Shown here: piece after piece, positions 33,891-46,553 of the stretch
How the letters are laid out: each line of letters begins with the position of its first letter
How positions within the stretch are numbered: position 1 is the stretch's first letter
Assembly (NCBI RefSeq): GCF_018139145.2
Contig: NC_059500.1
Coordinates: forward strand, 26,765,437-26,829,436
DNA from: Gymnogyps californianus
Lineage: Eukaryota > Chordata > Aves > Accipitriformes > Cathartidae
Length of the DNA stretch: 64,000 nt
Direction: 5' to 3'
Position numbers and translations under genes: made by a program
The notes under the pieces: generated by a model
Databases searched by the model: none
What the model was told of the DNA's origin: nothing
The model's input: only the letters and a program-made list of their open reading frames with translations

Positions 33891-36800
33891 CCCCAGCTGA
33901 TTGCCCAAGACTTGTCTACACAGTTTTACTTCCATCTCTTTTCTCATTCTGATATAAACGATGTTGGATACTATCCGAAAAATGGAAGTTATGACAACAG
34001 GACCTCACTCATCTCACCCTTCCAGGCTGTCAATACCTACAGCTGAGTGAGTAGAAAGTACAGGTTTGAATGCTTGGAAATATCTACATGCTTGTGGAAT
34101 TCAAGTAGCCCAGGCCTACGTGGGATTACCAAGTCAATAGCTGTCTATGTTTCTAGCTTTTGTTTGGGCCTCATGATAAAGTAAGAGAAGAGTCCTGACC
34201 AGTCTGAGGGACTTTCTGCTCACGTGCAGAGGCAAAAGCCATGGGGGATGCCAAAGGGAGAAAAAGGAAGACTCCTCTGGAAGATAAAATCAGCAACTAA
34301 TGCCATCAGGCAATATTGAGCTACAGTTGTCAAGATCACAGCTTTGCGTTTAGGTACTTAACTGCAAACTCAGAGCAGCTCTGCATATTAAGTATTTTCA
34401 GACTCACCCCTGAAGACATATTGTAGAGAGGATGCCGAAACAGAGCCCAGAGCTGTGCATCTACAGCAATTACATGTTTAAAACTTTTCCAGCTTTGGTA
34501 GGCATTACTCTAGCCTTTACTCTAATGAACAGAAGTTGCATGTTTGGCGCTGACTGATTGACGTGATGTACCTGAGACTGAATCAAGTTAGTATTTGCCA
34601 TTTCTGACACAGTCTAGACTGTGGTGAAAAAAAGAGTTCTATACACCCTTCAAAACTACAGATGGATTACTGAAAATGCAACTGGTTCAGCCGTCTGTTT
34701 GTAACAGTTGTTACATCTTGCTTACTTTAATTTTAATCTTCCTTTACTGTAAACACTCAGCTTGTGCTAATAGTTCTATCTGCAAGCAATGAGCATATTT
34801 CTGTCCCAGTGCCCACTTTTAGAATGTCAGTCTTGATACATCTATGAGGCACACCACGCAGGATGTGTAGTTGCAACAAAATGAATATGTTACAGGAACA
34901 TACAGCACACAGGCAGGGCTCTCTGAGTGATTTCAGATGCCAAATCCAGCAAGCCCCTCCCAAATGATAAAGCAATACATAAAATTGCTCTAAAAAAACA
35001 TAAATGAAAGCTGACCTTTTGTTGAAGAAAACAGGAAATTTCGCTAGTGAACTCAGTGTACTCAAAAATTCTTCCTGTCTCAGACAGACTTCTTTCTTAT
35101 CAGATTTCAGTTGACATTAAATAAAAAAACATACAATGTGAAAGCTGCCACATGGTTAATCTTCTTCAATTTGCTGCCCTCAAACTTGATTATTTCTTCT
35201 CATGTGTCTTTGTCATTTCAGGTCCCTCTTACTTCACAGTACTCTGTAATCCTTGTGTGCATATTATCACTTCACTGAAACAAGGTTGCCACCAAGAACT
35301 TTAATCCTTAAGAATACATGATATTAGAGACCCCAAACCCATCATGCAACAATGTATAAGGCATTAAAATCTTATAACTGAAATCAGAATTCAGCGAAGT
35401 GGGCACGGAAAGCTTTGACAAAGTAGGTTAACCAAGCAAAAGCTTTTTTCAGTCACATATAATGGAGTGGAAACAATCTTTGATAAAGCCATTGAACGTG
35501 ATACATAATTATTTTATAAATTATAAATTATTATATAATTAATTGTTTGTAAAGTAGAATATGATGCATAGTTTCTACAAGTTGTCTCCTGCAAGACATG
35601 TTTGAATAATTATATGGACATGGAAGAATGTAATCGATAGATACAAAGACACATCTTTGCTCTCACTGAGATTATATGCTATTTGGTGACTTAAGGAATC
35701 TGTGGAAACACCCATTTGGTTAGAAGGATTTAATCTTTCATCTTGCACTCATTTTTCACTGATCAGTGGCTCCATAATCAACTTACAACTTAACTGGCAT
35801 GAAATTGGGAATCACACTTCAGCAAAATAGTTGGATTGTTTATTTACAATCTTGAGCAGCTGTAATAGGGCTATTAGCAAGTTCTTTGTGAGTATCATGA
35901 AATAGGACCTCAGAGAGTCTTAGGGAGAACTTCCCCTCATGCAAGGAAACTCATCAAGCTAGCAGAGGAGCTCTGTCAGCTCCAGTACTGGCTCCAATGT
36001 ACATACTTTAGTTACAGCTTCTGTGTTTGATGCTTCTCCAGGCAGCAGGATGCAGTGGTTAGGTTTACTTGGAAATCACAGTTAAGCCTTGTAATATATG
36101 CCAGTTCTTTTTACTCTCCTTAAGCTACTGCACATTTTTTTTCATTTTCTTTTTGAGTTCTTCTGAGTGCTGAAGATTTTCCTTCTTTTGTTCCTTTTTT
36201 CTCGGTTATGGACAATACGCCTAATGTTTTTCTGTGAAGATATTTCTAAACATATACAGACAGAAATGCTTTTTAATAAAATAAACATGATAAACATGGG
36301 AAAAACTCAGAGAAAAATAGTGAAACTTTTTTTAAGTGTGTCAGCATGACTTGGAGTGACCTTTGATTAAGATATCTTTTCAAGGTGGCAAGCATGTTCT
36401 GTTGTCTTCTGTTTATCTAAAGATAGATAGGGTGTGCAAAGGTTAGCTTGAAACTCATTACAAATACCTGAAAATCCTTTTGCTGCTTTTATCTGTAGCT
36501 TTGTGTAACATAAATACCCAAATTGTGCTTTTCTGAGATCGTTCCTCTGTTGGAGGTGCACAGCAGAGTGAAAGATTCTGTGGCTTATTCATAGCACCTT
36601 CATGATGACTGTTCACTGTTGGGCAAATGAGGGATAATCATGTATCTTACATCACAAATGTTGATGTAGGAAGATCATTATAATGTCTTTTATAGTACTT
36701 GGACAAATCAAGAGATACTGCTTGTGCACTGCAGTTTAACCATTCTTAGTACCAAATGCTGAATTGCCTTCTCAGAAGGAAAGAGAAAAATGATATATTG

Positions 36801-37100
36801 TCTTTTAGAGGGAATTAGAGATTTAAATGGGTGTTTAAATGACACAGTTTCAAAAGATTTCTGCAACTGTTGAGGAGAAAAGCTAGCTACAGTACAGCAG
36901 TTGATTTCTGTTGCCAGTAATGATGGAGTACCATCGGTCAGGTAGTTTAATGACCAATCAACGGATTGATACCTTGGAAAATTCTGATCCATTGAAACAC
37001 AAATTTCTGTCCAGGTACTTACAGTTTTGAAAAACTTTCAGTGGAAATACTTGAAATTTTTGGTCAAACTAAAGAGCAATGGATGCTACAAAAGAAACAA
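33891..37100. other. Unique DNA, nothing recognised
   Basis: No gene or repeat family recognised. An AT-rich palindromic tract lies at about 35,508-35,550. Small opposite-strand frames (up to 102 codons at 34,757-35,065) show no recognisable domains. Confidence 0.5.
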
Positions 37101-37215
37101 TAGTGTAGTGGCCTGAACACTCAGCAGGAGTAGGAGACCTACATTTAAGTCTTTGTTCTGTCTAATTCAGAGCAGGGACCTGTACCTTCTTATACTATTA
37201 TTGCAAGTGAGAACT
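37101..37215 (+). repeat. MIR-like tRNA-derived SINE relic
   Basis: TAGTGTAGTGGCCTGAACAC, then GGAGTAGGAGACCTACATTT and AAGTCTTTGTTCTG, follow the 5' order of amniote MIR-type SINEs: TAGTGGTTAGAGCAC (A-box area), GGGAGACCTGGGTTCAAATC (B-box area), CCTGCTCTG. The B box is decayed. Family assignment is by eye. Confidence 0.45.
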
Positions 37216-37403
37216 TTGGCCACAGGACTGTTACCTCACTTGTGGTGAATCTCCCTTTGTGTTTCTGCAGTTTCCTAAAGGTGTTGCTTCTGTTCCTGTA
37301 AAGAACATCAATGTTTTTGACATGATAAATGTATTCTCTTGATAAGGCAGGTTTTTTCACTTTGCTCTAATGTACGCATGTATATCAAAGCCAATTTCTC
37401 CCC

Positions 37404-37850
37404 ATGGAGAGGGATGAAACAAAAAGTTGGTTAAATGCATGTATGCCCTTGCTGAGGAGGGAGAGCGAGGCCCTGAAGGAAGCTGCAGCCCATGAAGAGC
37501 CCATGCTGGAGCAGCATCCTGGCAGGAGCTGCGGTCTGTGGAGAGAAACCCACACAGGAGTAGATTTTCTGGCAGTAACTGTGGCCTGTCAGGGACCCAC
37601 GCTGGAGCAGTCTGTTCCTGATGGACTGTACCCCATGGAGAGGATCCATGTTGGAGCAGTTCTTGGAGAACTGCAGCCCATGGGAAGGACCCATGCCGGA
37701 GCCATTAGCGAAGGACTGTATCCCATGGGAGGCACCCCAGACTGCAGCTGTGCGAGTCTTCTCTGGAAAGGATTACGGAGAGCTGACAGAAACGCAAGAG
37801 CATTCTTGTCCTTGTGAGGCAGCGAGACGCAGTGAGAGGCAAGCCTAACA
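37404..37850 (+). mobile_element. Truncated type II LTR fragment
   Basis: The segment contains about six units with the GACCCACGCTGGAGCAG core of the type II U3 array, here in plus orientation, separated by CTGCAGCCCATGGGAAGG-like linkers. Neither LTR end is present and there is no terminal alpha or beta block. It is more diverged than the 31,511 copy, so it is probably an older, broken insertion. The 137- and 136-codon frames on the two strands are shadows of the array. Confidence 0.75.
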
Positions 37851-40800
37851 TCATGTGTATGTATCTTTCCCAAATAATGATCATAGTTACAGTGTCTACA
37901 TTTTGCAGTTGCAATACACACAAGAAAATTCCTATTTTCAAGCACAGTGATAGTGGTGGGGTAGTTGGTCCTATTCCAGCGCTTCATTCTGGAAGCCACT
38001 GTCTCCAGCTTTTACTACCCTGAGCTAGTGGCCCACACACATCTGAAATCCCTTTTTCTGGTCTTCTAAGGAGACACATGAGCTAACTAACAGGCTTAAA
38101 CATATTTTGTCACCATAGATGCAAGTGGCAAGTGAGAAAGTTTATAGCTTTGCCAAACCAGAAAATATGGTGTTGCAGAGAAGCAGAGATCTGTTTTCTG
38201 TCTGTTCTCTTAAAAGACTTTGGGGAAGCCAGCTTTGCATACACCAGCAAAAAGTTTGGGTTTGGTGCTAGACTTTTTGTAAAAGAGGAGGAGAGTATGA
38301 GTATCTCTCTCTCAAATAAGCAGCAGAGGTGAGTAAGATAGGGTCAAGGCGCTAGTGTCTTCCTTCTGTGTAGAGAACAGTCAGTTTCTAACTCTGCCTT
38401 ACATTTTAGAACTTTAGTACCTGTTACACGAAATCATTTTCAGAAAGTTATGCAAATGGGGTAATGACAGACACTCATTACCATATGGTGCCATTTTCAT
38501 AGTGAAATCAGAAAGCATTTTTTTTCTTTCGTCTTGTTTGTAAACTTTGCCAGGATGATTCTTGTTCTTACAAAAACAAATAAATTATTTCCCTACTGTA
38601 TGCAGTGGTCAAACCAACCAAGACATTTGTGTGCATTTTCTTCTATTTCCGTCCTCTTTCTTACATGAAACACTTTTTTAGATACATTTGAGGTGTAGAA
38701 TGTTTTTAGTTGATGTTCATTAGCTTTATGTGTTGAGCTGAGGCAAATTAAAAGATCATTTTTCTAAGTCTCTGTTTCTACACCACCTCTCATTTGTGTA
38801 ATCTCTCCCTGACTGGACCTTCCAGGTACTGGAATAGAGTAATAATGATATGAATAATGAAAATGCCATGTTAACAGTGTTGAAATTGTAGTCATTCTAG
38901 AAAAAATGAAACATGGGAGAAAGTCAGTTCACATGTCTTTTCTGAAGTAATTCATTCTGAGATATATATTTTGTTTTCTTTCCCAGACCCTGCTGTCCAC
39001 TATAAGGCATTTTGTGTTTAAATAAGCTCAGATCTATGGGATAATTTCCTGACTTTTAGACTACTGCTTTTGGACAGTTTTATGAGTTTATAAACATTCA
39101 TTTTTGTGTGTGCATTCTTGTCCCTTTTGAAACTATAGATCTGTACCACATTGTGCTGTGTTTTAAAATGAATGTTAATAAAAAAATAATTTCCAGAAGG
39201 ATCTCTGGCAGAAAAAGCAAAAGATAAAGTTTCAAAGTTTAACTGTACAGGACAATGTTAACTTATATAACTGTTTCCCTGTTCTCATGACAAATAATAA
39301 TACCTAACATGAGACGGATGAAATATTACTCAGAAATCCTGATTTGTTTGCCTGTTGATTGAAAGAAAATTGGTCGTTAATATTCAGTTGTCCATTGGAA
39401 ATGTTCCTAACTGTGGAATCTGTAGGCAAAATCATAGGGTGGAAAGAACAATTGTTTTAAATACTCATGGCACACAGTCTGAAAGAATGTTAGGCCGTTT
39501 GGGATTATTAAATTCCTTTGTGGGCTAGCAGTCCTCCTGTGCATAAGTGCTTATTTTTAAAAATAGACACTTGTATCGCACGGCTGGACATGAAGAGAAA
39601 GAAAGACTTTCAAGTTCTAAACAACTTAAAATTTCTTCTCTGTGGTTTTTTTGAACATTTATTTTTTTGTGTGATGGATTTTGTGTGATTTTTGATGCAG
39701 CTCCATCACTTGAAAAACTGCAGCATGAATGGGCTTTATAGTAATTTGATATTACTTTCTCCCATCACTGAGGTTAGAAGTATTTTATAAAAGAAAGCTA
39801 TTGTAGCTGATTAAAGTGTGTTAGGGATCATACTGAGGATAGAAAGAACCTATTTTCTTTCAATATTTCCCAGATTTTATTCTGTGAAGGGTACATAATG
39901 ACTAGCTCCTGCATGATGAAGTTACTGCTTTATGTTGTTTGTCACTATGCCACAGGATTCGATGGGCTTTGGACATCTAGATTGTCCCTTTGAGACTAAC
40001 ATTAGGTATTGGCGAGCTACTTTTTTGTTCGCCAGGTAGAACTAATATTCTGAGAAGGAGGCATTGATTTCAGTATCTTTTGGTTTTCACTGTGACTATT
40101 TTAGTGTGAGGATGTAAGTCTCTAACAGCATCTAGAATAAGCAGAAAAGCAACTTGTTTTAGCTCCTAGAGTATGGTATATCAGATCTTTAGATTTGCAT
40201 GAAAAATGTTTGCTTACACATGTATGTATGTTGGCAGCACTGCTGCCATAGATTGACCACTCTAGAATTTCATCACCATCCTTGCAGCCAACAGTGCTGC
40301 TTCCCCCCACCCCCTTTTAAACCTCTTCCGACAGTTCTAACACCTAATTTCTTTAAGTGGCAACTTCACTATTTACACATTGTCACAGTGCTGTGGCTGT
40401 TAAAAGTGACTTCCTCCTGGCATTGACCAGCCTTAATAATTCAGTCATGCAACACACCTTTGCTTCTTGTCTCTTCTGTCACTGCCCAGCAGATGTCAAC
40501 TCAGCCAGTTCCATTAAGGCACAAATAACTCTGTAAGCATGTGAACTGTATGCATGCTTATTTTAGAGAATATACAGAATATACTCACATCTTCCTGTGT
40601 AACCCCTGTATAATTCCAGAAATGTGTTATCCTTTCTACTGCAAAAATACAGAATACTGCTCAGTTTTCACCTACTCTGAATATTTCTGATGCCAGAGAT
40701 GGAGGCATAGTAGAATATTTTAATGAGTAGAACAGGTTTATCTTTCTAAGTATTTCTTTATTGGCCCATTTTCATCAGTAATGAAGAAATCTGAAGTAAT

Positions 40801-41754
40801 TACACATTCACTATGATTTTTGATGCCAGTATTAATTGTATTTTATCCTTTAGGCTCTGTACCCCCAAAAGTCTGCCTTTGTTTTCTCACCCAGACCCTC
40901 CCTATTATCAGGTCTACTTGGTGGGTTTCCCTACAATTTCTTTCTGGACAAATCCCATTCTGCCACTTGCTGCTACTCCTGTCCCTGACCAGGCCTGTTC
41001 AGCCTGCCTACCTCAGAAGACATAATCTTCAGCAGATGTCAGTGCAGGCATCTGTTTATTTTTGTCATGTTTCTTCTATGCCTTGATTTTGTCCCCTGCT
41101 TTTAAACAGCCTTTCCCTTTCCCCTGGATGTTGAGCAATCACTCAACAGTTGCTTTCCTTTTGTCTCAAGTAGGTGTGACTCTTTGTGGCCTAAATTTGT
41201 GAGCTCATGCTATTTGTCTATCACCTGTGCCTGAAGATCAACTCTCAGAAACAGTCTTTCTGGCAAGCTCCGGTGCAAAAACGACCTCTTTTGGGAATTC
41301 TTGATGTTGTTTTCCTAGCAGACATTGAGAAAGTATAAGGAGAGGATTACTCACTCCAACTCTAATAAATAACAAATTAATGCAGTCATATAAGCATAAC
41401 TTGGGGCAGCGAACAAGGGATGAGAAATTGAGCACTAACTATTCATCATACAGCAAGAGGGGTAGTTTTCAGTGTTGAAGAAAAAAACAAAGGGTGTCTT
41501 TGTGACTTCTTTTGGGAAAAATTGGCACCTTGCTAGAAGAACAGGTAAATGAGTAGGAAAACTATTTCTAGAATCTGTAAATGTTGAAATTTCTTAGAAA
41601 TTGCCTAGAAATGTTGGGAGGAAGTCACTGGAAATTAAAGTCAGTTTTAGACAGAGAGCTTACAGAATAAAATATTGGTTCAGCCAGTAGGGACTGCTGA
41701 TCAGAGGCTTGGAAATCTTTCTAGGCTAAGTTAGGAAAGCTTCCAGTTTCATAA
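37851..41754. other. Unique DNA, nothing recognised
   Basis: A 3.9-kb AT-rich stretch with no gene, RNA or repeat family recognised. Small frames up to 88 codons (40,813-41,086) lack supporting features. Confidence 0.5.
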
Positions 41755-41970
41755 AACCACAGAAATCAGAAATGGAAAAGGACTCTTAAGTCATTTAGTT
41801 GCATCCTGCCGATGCTCCCTAATGTATTCCTGATCTTGACTGCTTTCTCACATCTATTTGGAAAAGGTTCAAGTGACAGAACTCTCATTGCTTCCCTTGG
41901 GGTGAGTGGTTTAATTGATCTCATGGTGAGAAAATTACTTCTTAGGGTGCAGGAAGTAGTTCTTAAGAAC
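41755..41970 (-). mobile_element. Ancient CR1 3'-end fragment (antisense)
   Basis: Reading the plus strand, the order AACCACAGAAATCAGAAATG, AAAGGACTCTTAAGTCATTT, CAAGTGACAGAACTCTCATT, GCTTCCCTTGGGGTGAG and a final TTACTTCTTAGGGTGCAGG matches the reverse complement of an old CR1 3' end. In that layout the tail comes first, then KVSLPL-, then LPxEV-VRxWN and the FRLDIRRKF region. Highly diverged. Confidence 0.5.
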
Positions 41971-42479
41971 ATGGCCTGCTAACTGATAGAGATTTGCATA
42001 AAATCTCATTGAGAAGGCAAAGCTGCTTAATGTACTTTTTGCAAATTCAGTAGGCATGTTACCTCTTTGCTTCACATTCACCAGGAGCCAAAAGCTAGCA
42101 TGTGAATTGAGCTGGCTCTGTTATCTTGTGCAGTCTCTAATACGTGCCATCTTAGCCTGCAATCATAACATTGACTTCTGCAGGAGGGTAGTGTCACCAT
42201 GTTGTCAAGGTGCAGAGGTATATATCCTTCCATTTAGATTTCTGGCAGTGACTAGCCAGCTGCATATTGCTAGATTTAGAACTTAATTAGACTCATGTAA
42301 GAGTCTATAAATAAAAAACTGTATCACACTGCAAATCAGATTCAATCCTTTATGTAAGACTCCTACAGAATTTAATGCAGATGAGGCTGTGGGAAGCAAA
42401 ACAGTCTCAACTCAGAGAATTTTTACTGAATGCAATGTATTGCAGTTTATTAACATAAACTTCTAATCACTGATGCAAG
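41971..42479. other. Unique DNA, nothing recognised
   Basis: About 500 bp with no gene or repeat recognised, ending at an A-rich tract. Confidence 0.45.
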
Positions 42480-43125
42480 TATTGAGAAAAAAAAAACCAA
42501 AAAAAAACAATTAAAGAAAAGCTTAGGGAGGCAGTTTACCTCCCTCTTTCCCAGGCTTAACTTCAGTTAAACACCTCCCCTCTCCCTTTCCTAGTCTCAC
42601 CTTCCCTTGTTTTCACTGCGCGTTACACTCACCCATCCCAATCCCTTTGGTGAGGCAACGAGCAGTCTGGGGGGCTGGGGTCGCATGTGTAGTGGTGTGT
42701 GAATGACACTCCTTGCTTTCTACTAATTTTCCTCTGCTCCATTCATCTGTGGGTCCCCATGTCCTGGCGTGGGCTGCCCTGGGCTGCAGTCCTTCAGGAA
42801 TGTCCCTGAGTGATGCTCCTGTCCTGGAGTGTCTCCTTTGAAACATGCATCTCCAGCTCTGTTCCCAGTAATGTCTCCTTCCATGTGCCTCCTCCCCTAC
42901 TTTTCGCCCTCACAGCTGCAACTTTTTCTTAAATATGAGTGAGCTAGGGTGTGAGCAGGGGCTCCCCTGCCTGGCTGCAGGGGGGTTTTTTGCAGGCAAT
43001 GGAGTTTTGACAGTGGTCTCAGAGACATCTGGAAACATCTGTGATTGGCCCTGGGCAGTTCACGGCCACGTCCCAGGCAGGGCACCCTGCAGTTCCTTGC
43101 TAGGATGCCCCATGCAGTAGCCATT
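42480..43125 (-). mobile_element. Old LTR-like fragment related to type II
   Basis: The segment is GC-rich within AT-rich DNA and follows the order of the type II LTR read from its 3' side. An A-rich stretch is followed by CCCAGGCTTAACTTCAGTTA (compare CCCGGGCTTAACTTTACTCC at 31,784). Then come GCGTGGGCTGC and GGGCTGCAGTCCTTCAGGAA array-like units, and TTTTTCTTAAATATGAG (compare TTTCTTAAATATACAATC at 32,470). No terminal TG...CA, TSD or alpha/beta block was found. The distal part (42,940-43,120) has no counterpart in the other type II copies. Confidence 0.5.
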
Positions 43126-43699
43126 AGGATTCTGTAGAAATTGCAATGACGCTGGTGTAGTATCTCTTTTACAGAGCTTCCAGTGCCATAGACAAGTTTG
43201 AAAATTATGCTGAAAAATGTATTCTCTATTAAAGATCCTGGTTAGCTATTCCCTACACACACACGCTTTTAGGCACATGGGAAGACACGTGTATGCGTGA
43301 AGAGGCTGTAGAACTTGAGGAACATTGCTTCTATTTTTCCTCCTCTCCCTTTTCATATCAGCGCCCTGGTCTGAGGAGGAATACCTTGATACAGGCATAG
43401 AACATAGTATTGGGATTCCCATGGTGGTTGCTTCTGCTTTAGAGCAGCACTGTCTCTAGGATACTCGTTGCCATTTGAGGAAATGTGTGAGGTTGCAGAC
43501 ACTGAGAAGTACTCTCCATTTCTAAAGGTGGTATTCAGAACTTTGGTAGGCACTACCAGAGCACTGTTGCATGGGAAACACAGGATTTGTATATGGAAAT
43601 AGTATGTTAAATACACATCCTTCTGCACCTTTACCAAGAATACCACAAGGGCTTAATGTGGAAGTTCCTGCTCCATTGAAGGTACACTATAGCCAAAAA
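43126..43699. other. Unique DNA, nothing recognised
   Basis: About 570 bp with no gene or repeat recognised. A 97-codon minus-strand frame (43,353-43,646) has no recognisable domain. Confidence 0.45.
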
Positions 43700-44281
43700 T
43701 GACTGGGTTGACCCTGGCTGGATGCCAGGTGCCCACCAAAGCCGCTCTATCACTCCCCCTCCTCAGCTGGACAGGGGAGAGAAAATATAATTAAAAGCTT
43801 GTGGGTCGAGATAAGGACAGTTTAATAAAGCAAAAGCAAAGGTCGCACACGAAAGCAAAGGAAAACAAAAGATTTTATTCTCTACTTCCCATCAGCAGGC
43901 AATGTCCAGCCACTTCCTGGGAAGCAGGGCTTCAGTACGCGTAGTGGTTGCTTCGGAAGACAAATGTAAATAAACGAATGCCCTCTTTTCCTCCTCTGCC
44001 TAGCTTTTATGCTGAGCAGATGTCATACGGTATGGAATACCCCTTTGGTCAGTTTGGGTCAGCTGTCCTGGCTATGTCCCCTCCCAAGATCTTGCCCACC
44101 CCCAGCCTACTGGTGAGGGGGGGCAATGTTGGAGAGACAGCCTTGATGCTGTGGGAGCACTGCTCAGCAGTAGCCAAAACACTGGTGTGTTATCAACACC
44201 GTTCTAGCTACCAATACAGAGCACAGCTGTATGAGGGCTGCTATGGGGAAAATTAACTCCATCTCAGCTAGACCAAACACA
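43700..44281 (-). mobile_element. Solo LTR, type I-beta (endogenous retrovirus)
   Basis: A 582-bp LTR in minus orientation, running on that strand from TGTGTTTGGTC to GGTCAACCCAGTCA. It is nearly identical to 25,350-25,931. The poly(A) signal is TTTAAT on the map (43,821-43,826; ATTAAA on its own strand), next to the beta block (43,700-43,820). Unlike the others it has no target-site duplication: the flanks are AAAAA and TATGT. Its 3' terminus is also one base shorter and diverged (CCCAGTCA against CCCACCACA). The 102-codon plus-strand frame inside it is antisense LTR sequence, not a gene. Confidence 0.85.
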
Positions 44282-46210
44282 TATGTACTTTTAGCATTAT
44301 AAGACATGGAATTGCAGTTCATATTTGTAGTTGAACTGCTCTGAGACGGTCAATGTTGTTTGGTGCTGATAAGTTAAGCTACTTTAATTACATGAGTCAC
44401 TTCTGAAACCTGATCACTCCTTAGGTTTCAGACTTTCTCCCTTTTTTTTAACTGACTGATTGAGAGACTTACTTGGTGCTTCAAAGATTATGCAGTTGAA
44501 GAGGGAGTTTTTCTCTTAAACTGGTGCTCATGGCAATAGGACCCCTAAGCTTGCACTTGGTCTTAGTTTCTCAGAGACTGGATCATGCATTATGACTTAT
44601 GTGTAGTTAGCTGAATCTCAGTCTGCTAGTTGAAGAATAGTCATGATGATTTTGGTTTCTTTTTAATGGCATTAAGAACATTTTTAATTAAAAGAAAAAA
44701 TAGGGTTTATTTTGTTTTCTAATAAAAGTAATGACTATGATTTTACAGCTGAAATATAAAAAACTGAGTAGCCTGGATCTTCCAAGCCTCACTGGTCCTC
44801 TTCTTAAGCAGCACACTGAACACTACAGACTTGTTAAAAGGGTTAGCAAGAATCAGTTTATATGCACTTTAGACACCTACAGTAGTGCAGATACTGTGGA
44901 TAAATATGACATTTCTGATGAGATGATATGAAAAGCTGCATTACCCTCCCAGCCAATTGATAACCGGTTAATTTGTATTGTCGAGGTGCTTGTAGGACTT
45001 GGTACCATGTAATCTGTTTCCCTTTGGGAAATGTGTTTCATACAATGTGATGCCAGATACATATGAGTGACTGTGCCTGCCTCAAAATAATGCTGAAGAC
45101 CAAGAGCTGCAGCATATTCATAGCATGATAACATGTAAATCCAATGAATCTTTAGGGATTTCAGTAGAGGACTAGTCATTCTTTTTTAAGATTTTCAAAA
45201 GCAGACAAAGGAATCTCCCTGTTAAATGCATTTCTATGCATTTTTGTGAAATGGCATATTGTCAAATAAAACAGTTGTTGTGGCTCTGCAATATCATGTT
45301 TTGAATATAAATGTCTGCTGAGGTAATATGTACCCTTTAGGTGCGATCTGCCTCTGCCTCTCAACAGTTCTTCATTATGATAAGGCTGTGCCAAAGTGGA
45401 ATTGTGATCAGCAGGATGCTGTTCTGACATTTCAAGCATTACACTGTGCCATCTTTAACTGACATCAGCTGCAAATACCAGTACGACTTACTGGGGACTG
45501 TGCTCCAGTGACAAGATATAACTCTGGCTAGTGTTATTCACTGGGGAAGAGCCCAACGCTACAGAATGCTTAGTCTTTGATTCCCTTTTCTAAGCACTGA
45601 CACTCCTGTTGCAAGTTTCTGTATGGTAGAGCTTGACAGATGCCTTGATCCAAATTTGGTTAGTCTTCTGAGAAATTTATTCATAAGATAAGCTACTCAC
45701 TGGATTTTTGTCATGGTGCCAGCTGCTAGGGCTTCATGGCGCACCTCAGCACTATCAAGTGCCAGAGCAAACCATGTAGCACATGAGAGAAAATACAAGC
45801 TAGATACCTGATCGTATGAATAGTGCTTATTCTTAGGAGCCTGCAGGGTAGCTTATAGGTTGAAATCTTTCTTTAAACTATTCTTGTTTTACTTTGAATC
45901 ATATTTGAGCAGTTTCAAAGCTCCAATGTATAGGACAGCTGAAGAATAGCAGAAAAAGACATCTTTTTGACTCTCTGGAAAACCCTTTCCTAAGCATTGT
46001 TCAGTGCCTAAAATATTGTGGTGATAGACTGAGATTTTTACCACTCATCAGGGCACCCTCAGATGTGTTATAAAAAATGTGTTTGCAAAAGCAGTATACA
46101 AGTAACTACCTCCTGGATTTAGCTTTCCTATTTTCCTATAAATCTTCCTCAGTTTTCCTGAATCCTAGCTGGACTCACTTGATGCAGTGAGCCCCATCTC
46201 TTTGGCTGGG
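44282..46210. other. Unique DNA, nothing recognised
   Basis: AT-rich DNA between two solo LTRs. No gene or repeat family recognised. Frames up to 100 codons (44,877-45,179) have no supporting features. Confidence 0.5.
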
Positions 46211-46438
46211 TGTTGTGGTTTAACCCCAGTCAGAAGCCAAGCACCACACAGCTGCTCCCTCGCTCCCCATCCCCCTCCCCTGCTCCCGGTGGGATGGGGA
46301 GGAGAATCAGTAAAGAAGGCAGAACTTGTGGGTTGAGATAAGAACAGTTTAATAACTAAAGTAAAATATAATATTAACAATAATAATAATGAAATATACT
46401 ACTACTACTAGTAATGAAAAAGAATATAACAAAAAAAA

Positions 46439-46450
46439 GGGGGGGGGGGG
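46439..46450. repeat. Homopolymer G run (12)
   Basis: Twelve consecutive G after eight A, within the LTR. Such runs are error-prone in sequencing, so the length may not be exact. Confidence 0.9.
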
Positions 46451-46546
46451 AGGAAAAAAACCCCAGTGATGCACAATGCAATTGCTCACCACCCGCTGAC
46501 CGATGCCCAAGCAGCAACCCACACCTCCTAGCCAGCTCCCCCCTGT

Positions 46547-46553
46547 TTATATA
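46547..46553 (-). promoter_or_regulatory. LTR TATA box
   Basis: TATATAA on the minus strand, in the same relative position as in the LTR at 29,582. Confidence 0.6.

Noticed and set aside
37404..37999. Frames of 137 codons (+) and 136 codons (-)
   Set aside because: Shadows of the type II U3 repeat units in a truncated LTR fragment.
25350..44281. The two I-beta LTRs as the ends of one provirus
   Set aside because: They are in opposite orientation and the 17.8 kb between them contains other solo LTRs and a CR1 but no gag, pol or env.
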